This document shows, in pieces, positions 22,368-25,191 of a stretch of DNA of 25,191 nucleotides. The stretch is from Robiginitomaculum sp. GTDB lineage: Bacteria > Pseudomonadota > Alphaproteobacteria > Caulobacterales > Maricaulaceae. Position numbers and translations under genes: made by a program. Within the stretch, counting starts at the first letter, position 1. The number at the start of each line of letters is the position of its first letter. The stretch lies in the NCBI GenBank assembly GCA_021647375.1, contig JAKIUV010000039.1, forward strand, positions 1 through 25,191. Direction: 5' to 3'. The notes under the pieces were generated by a model. The model was not told the origin of the DNA, searched no databases, and was given only the letters and a program-made list of their open reading frames with translations.

Positions 22368-22823
22368 ATGAACACGAAACTCATCACCCTTATCGCACTT
22401 GGCGCTCTCACAGCTTGCTCACAAGCAGATGCCCCAAAAGCCCAAGCGCAGCAAATATCTCAACCAAGTATGGAAAAAATGGCTAAACCAGCCACCATGA
22501 TGCAGGTCACCCATGTGAATGCCACCGAAGCGGCGGATATTATCAAAAACCGCCCTGAAGTAACGGTTATTGACGTGCGCACGCCGCGCGAATTCGCCGC
22601 TGGTCACATTGATGGCGCTATAAATATAGATTATAAAAACGCGAATTTTGCCGCAGAACTGGCCAAATTAGACGGAACAAAGGATTATCTTATCCATTGT
22701 GGTTCCGGTGGTCGCTCGACAGCGGCTCTCAAGCATTTCAAAGCGGAAGGGTTCTCTCATATCACCCATTTGGACGGCGGCATGATAGGCTGGAACAAAG
22801 CCGGACTGCCAACCGTTAAATGA
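22368..22823 (+). CDS. Rhodanese-domain lipoprotein
   Basis: A 151-residue exported lipoprotein. The signal peptide MNTKLITLIALGALTAC ends in the lipobox LTAC (residues 14-17). A Gln/Pro-rich spacer follows, then a single rhodanese domain with VIDVRTPREFAAGHIDGAIN and the active-site loop HCGSGGRS (Cys111), ending HITHLDGGMIGWNKAGLP. It should transfer sulfane sulfur in the periplasm, anchored to a membrane. The frame is open from 22278, but the ATG at 22368 with AAAGGA upstream begins the signal peptide. Its stop overlaps the DUF302 gene (ATGA). It resembles the second rhodanese at 23392 in its catalytic loop and C-terminus. Confidence 0.9.
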   Translation: MNTKLITLIALGALTACSQADAPKAQAQQISQPSMEKMAKPATMMQVTHVNATEAADIIKNRPEVTVIDVRTPREFAAGHIDGAINIDYKNANFAAELAKLDGTKDYLIHCGSGGRSTAALKHFKAEGFSHITHLDGGMIGWNKAGLPTVK

Positions 22824-23323
22824 TTGCGAAATTCGTAACGGCAGGTGTGTTGGCGGCAGGACTTGTCGCTTGCGCCCCCGCGCAGACAAAAAACACCATG
22901 CCGGAGGTCGCACCCATGCAATCGTTACATGAAGCTGGAATCGTAACCTTGGCAAGCGCCCATAGTGTCGATGTGACCATAGATCGGCTCGCTGCTGCGG
23001 TGAAGAAAAAGGGATTACGGGTGTTCGCTCGTATCGACCACTACCAAAATGCCAAGGATATGAGCCTGGACATGCGTCCTAATACTTTGTTGATATTCGG
23101 GTCGCCGAAAATTGGCTCCCCACTGATGAACGAAAGCCCGACCATGGGGTTGGATTTGCCGGTTAAAGCGCTGGCTTGGCAGGACAAAGACGGGAATGTG
23201 TTCCTCAGCTATAATCACCCGTCATATCTAAAGGAACGTCACGGCATAAAAACCGCTATAGTACCGCTCACGAAAATGGGCAAAGCATTAATAGGCTTAT
23301 CCGCCCGCGCGACAAGTGAATAG
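22820..23323 (+). CDS. DUF302 domain-containing lipoprotein
   Basis: A 167-residue lipoprotein with the signal MIAKFVTAGVLAAGLVAC (lipobox LVAC, residues 15-18). A DUF302 domain follows, marked by SVDVTIDRLAAAVKKKGLRV, FARIDHYQNAKDM, RPNTLLIFGSPKIGSPLM and DLPVKALAWQDKDGNVFLSY. DUF302 proteins form small dimeric folds of unknown biochemical role and often accompany sulfur or copper genes. The start is an ATGA overlap with the rhodanese lipoprotein, so the two are likely made together at the same membrane face. No catalytic residue can be assigned. Confidence 0.87.
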   Translation: MIAKFVTAGVLAAGLVACAPAQTKNTMPEVAPMQSLHEAGIVTLASAHSVDVTIDRLAAAVKKKGLRVFARIDHYQNAKDMSLDMRPNTLLIFGSPKIGSPLMNESPTMGLDLPVKALAWQDKDGNVFLSYNHPSYLKERHGIKTAIVPLTKMGKALIGLSARATSE

Positions 23324-23325
23324 CA

Positions 23326-23348
23326 GGGTAATAACAAGCTTGTTACCC
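23326..23348. terminator. Inverted repeat after the DUF302 gene
   Basis: GGGTA and TACCC flank ACAAGCTTGT, giving a near-continuous stem with one ATA bulge just after the DUF302 stop. There is no T-run, so it is a weak terminator candidate; it also overlaps the -35 box proposed for the next gene. Confidence 0.35.
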
Positions 23349-23367
23349 ACACAGTGATGCCTATATG
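23340..23367 (+). promoter_or_regulatory. Candidate promoter for the second rhodanese gene
   Basis: TTGTTA (23340-23345) and TATATG (23362-23367) are spaced by 16 bases and lie 25 bases before the ATG at 23392. The match to the sigma-70 consensus is moderate, with no other support. Confidence 0.35.
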
Positions 23368-23391
23368 TTAGGTTTGTAATACAGGCCAAGC

Positions 23392-23727
23392 ATGAAACCC
23401 AAACACGTAAATGAACGCGAGGCATATCAAATGCTGGAAAGCCGACCGGAAATGGTGGTGCTGGATTTACGCACGGCGGACGAGTTCGAGATGTTCTATA
23501 TTAAAGACGCGGTCAATCTGGATTGCGAGAGCGAATTTTTCGAGCGCCGCATCAAACGGCTGGACAGGGACGGGCTCTATCTCATTCATTGCCATTCCGG
23601 TGGTCGCAGTATGAAAGCCCTCACCCTGTTTGCAAAGCACGGCTTTACCAACATTATCCATATGGACGGCGGCCTACGCGAATGGATGCACGCCGATTTA
23701 CCCCTTATCAGCAATTGGTCGATTTAG
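23392..23727 (+). CDS. Cytoplasmic single-domain rhodanese
   Basis: A 111-residue rhodanese without a signal peptide. It has MVVLDLRTADEFEMFYIKDA, the catalytic loop IHCHSGGRSMKAL (Cys67) and the C-terminal IIHMDGGLREWMHADLP. Compared with the lipoprotein rhodanese 570 bp upstream, the catalytic loops share C-x-SGGRS and the tails share H-x-DGG-x(4)-W, so the two may be a cytoplasm/periplasm pair. An extra Cys45 could form a relay disulfide. The ATG is preceded by AGG and by a candidate promoter. It should move sulfane sulfur to thiol acceptors. Confidence 0.9.
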   Translation: MKPKHVNEREAYQMLESRPEMVVLDLRTADEFEMFYIKDAVNLDCESEFFERRIKRLDRDGLYLIHCHSGGRSMKALTLFAKHGFTNIIHMDGGLREWMHADLPLISNWSI

Positions 23728-23816
23728 AGTTAGGCTTAACATACGTGGTTCTGCGGAGCCGTTTCTAGTTGGCATTTCCTTGCGACCTGCTAAACAGTGC
23801 CAAAATGAGGTAATTT

Positions 23817-24521
23817 ATGAGTAGTAAAGTATTTAAAACTGCCGCCGAGGCGCTGGAGGGTTTGACCTTTGACGGTATGGTGGTGATGGCGGGCGGGTTT
23901 GGGCTTTGTGGCATCCCCGAGAATTTAATTGCGGCATTACGGGATAGCGGGGCGCAGAATATTACCGCGATTTCCAACAATGCGGGCGTTGACGGCTTTG
24001 GTCTTGGCTTGTTGTTAGAGACCCGCCAAATCAAGAAAATGGTCAGCTCATATGTGGGCGAGAACAAAGAATTTGAGCGGCAATTTCTGGCGGGCGAATT
24101 GGATCTGGAGTTTAACCCACAAGGCACTTTGGCTGAAAGAATTAGAGCAGGCGGGGCTGGCATACCGGGGTTTTATACCAAGACGGGTGTTGGTACGGTC
24201 ATCGCCGAGGGCAAGCCGACTATGGATTTTGACGGCGAAGAATATATCATGGAAACGGGGCTAAAAGCCGATGTGTCCTTGGTCAAAGCTTGGCGCGGCG
24301 ACACCCAAGGCAATCTGCAATTCAAGAAAACAGCTCGTAATTTCAATCCGATGATGGCGACGGCGGGCAAGGTGACTGTGGTCGAAGTCGACGAGCTTGT
24401 CGAAGTCGGGAGTTTCGACCCCAATTATATCCACACGCCGGGCATATATGTGCAGCGCATCATAGAAGCCAAATGCGAAAAACGGATTGAACAACTGACA
24501 GTTAGGGAGCGTTCGTCATGA
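23817..24521 (+). CDS. scoA: 3-oxoacid CoA-transferase, subunit A
   Basis: A 234-residue alpha subunit of succinyl-CoA:3-ketoacid CoA-transferase, which moves CoA between succinyl-CoA and acetoacetate. The glycine-rich GGFGLCGIPENLIAAL (about residues 25-40), NNAGVDGFGLGLLLETRQIK, YVGENKEFERQFLAGELDLE, FNPQGTLAERIRAGGAGIPG and FYTKTGVGTVIAEGKP are highly typical. The ATG has GAGGT upstream, and its stop overlaps scoB as ATGA. It probably serves ketone-body or polyhydroxybutyrate turnover. It starts 90 bp after the rhodanese gene and is not obviously connected to the sulfur genes. Confidence 0.94.
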   Translation: MSSKVFKTAAEALEGLTFDGMVVMAGGFGLCGIPENLIAALRDSGAQNITAISNNAGVDGFGLGLLLETRQIKKMVSSYVGENKEFERQFLAGELDLEFNPQGTLAERIRAGGAGIPGFYTKTGVGTVIAEGKPTMDFDGEEYIMETGLKADVSLVKAWRGDTQGNLQFKKTARNFNPMMATAGKVTVVEVDELVEVGSFDPNYIHTPGIYVQRIIEAKCEKRIEQLTVRERSS

Positions 24522-25168
24522 CCAAAGATACAGGATGGAGTAGAGACGATATGGCGAAACGCGCCGCGCGGGAGTTGAAAGACGGGTTCTATGTCAATCT
24601 GGGCATTGGTATCCCGACTTTGGTCGCTAATCATATCCCCGACGGGGTTGATGTGACGTTGCAAAGCGAGAACGGCATGCTCGGTATGGGGCCATTTCCT
24701 TATCCTGACGAGGTCGATGCAGACCTGATTAACGCAGGCAAGCAGACCATTACCGAACTGCGCCGGTCTTCGTATTTCAATTCGGCGGACAGCTTCGCCA
24801 TGATACGCGGCGGCCACATAGATATTTCAATCCTCGGCGCCATGGAAATCAGCCAAGGCGGCGATATCGCCAATTGGATGATCCCCGGTAAAATGGTCAA
24901 AGGCATGGGCGGCGCCATGGACCTGGTAGCAGGCGTAAAACGCTGCGTAGCCGTAATGGACCACACCAACCGCGCCGGCGCGTCCAAATTCCTCCCAAAA
25001 TGCACACTGCCGCTCACAGGCCGCAATTGCATCGACATGGTGATTACAGATTTAGGTGTGTTCTCACGGGGTGAGCGCGAGACTAGGTTCCGCGTAACGG
25101 AGTGGGCGCCGGGGGTGGAGATGGAGGAGGGGAAAGCGAAGACGGAAGCGGATTGGGTGTGGGGGTAG
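24518..25168 (+). CDS. scoB: 3-oxoacid CoA-transferase, subunit B
   Basis: A 216-residue beta subunit carrying the active-site glutamate in LQSENGMLGMGPF (about Glu51), which forms the CoA thioester intermediate. FYVNLGIGIPTLVANHIPDG, HIDISILGAMEISQGGDIAN, MVKGMGGAMDLVAGVKRCVA and DMVITDLGVFSR complete the family pattern. The ATG has GGGAG eight bases upstream and is translationally coupled to scoA (ATGA). The protein is complete and ends just before the window edge. Confidence 0.95.
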   Translation: MTKDTGWSRDDMAKRAARELKDGFYVNLGIGIPTLVANHIPDGVDVTLQSENGMLGMGPFPYPDEVDADLINAGKQTITELRRSSYFNSADSFAMIRGGHIDISILGAMEISQGGDIANWMIPGKMVKGMGGAMDLVAGVKRCVAVMDHTNRAGASKFLPKCTLPLTGRNCIDMVITDLGVFSRGERETRFRVTEWAPGVEMEEGKAKTEADWVWG

Positions 25169-25191
25169 GGGTAAAGTAGAGGGATATAGGA

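Noticed and set aside
1..25191. CRISPR array, tRNA/rRNA genes, integrase or transposase
   Set aside because: I found no regularly spaced direct repeats, cloverleaf-like sequence or mobile-element protein motif; the repeats seen are short palindromes or in-frame tandem units.

Overview
The window reads as a chromosomal, housekeeping-rich segment of an alphaproteobacterium, probably a Caulobacterales/Maricaulales-type marine or aquatic lineage. The evidence is gene order: erpA divergent from dgt, followed by SPOR-nagZ-scpA-scpB; MoxR-DUF58-BatA-like next to DUF1285-Nudix-cca; and an AidB-type acyl-CoA dehydrogenase beside lpdA. Base composition is moderate. Genes are tightly packed, with many ATGA, GTGA and TAATG junctions. 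I see no tRNA, rRNA, CRISPR array, phage gene or transposase. The taxonomic placement is inference.

Layout. 1-2405 (minus): a MoxR AAA+ ATPase, a DUF58 protein and the start of a BatA/DUF4159-like membrane protein. The first two are separated by about 290 bp of palindromic repeats. 2494-4907 (plus): an overlapping DUF1285, Nudix CoA-pyrophosphatase and CCA-adding enzyme operon, convergent with an NhaC-type antiporter (4897-6390 minus). 6486-8868 (plus): a saccharopine dehydrogenase-like protein and ornithine carbamoyltransferase. 8891-9223 (minus): ErpA. 9289-14009 (plus): dGTPase-like protein, SPOR protein, NagZ, ScpA and ScpB, ended by a clear terminator.

14010-15787 holds a compact cassette: a perfect 33-bp palindrome, a 27-codon small ORF with a strong Shine-Dalgarno, two small four-helix membrane proteins that look like divergent paralogues, and a TetR regulator. 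All are joined by 1- to 4-nt overlaps. This is the most likely undescribed unit. 15784-18951: AidB-like acyl-CoA dehydrogenase (minus) and dihydrolipoamide dehydrogenase (plus).

19124-23727 is a sulfur-handling island. One operon (minus) encodes a persulfide dioxygenase-like metallo-hydrolase, a DUF442 sulfurtransferase-like phosphatase-fold protein and a TPMT-family thiol methyltransferase. The opposite strand encodes a DUF2892 membrane protein, a fatty-acid hydroxylase/sterol desaturase-family protein, a rhodanese lipoprotein, a DUF302 lipoprotein and a second rhodanese. Together they could oxidise, relay and methylate reactive sulfane sulfur; no sulfide:quinone reductase or ArsR/BigR-type regulator is visible. 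23817-25168 encodes the two subunits of a 3-oxoacid CoA-transferase. The last 23 bases hold nothing recognisable.
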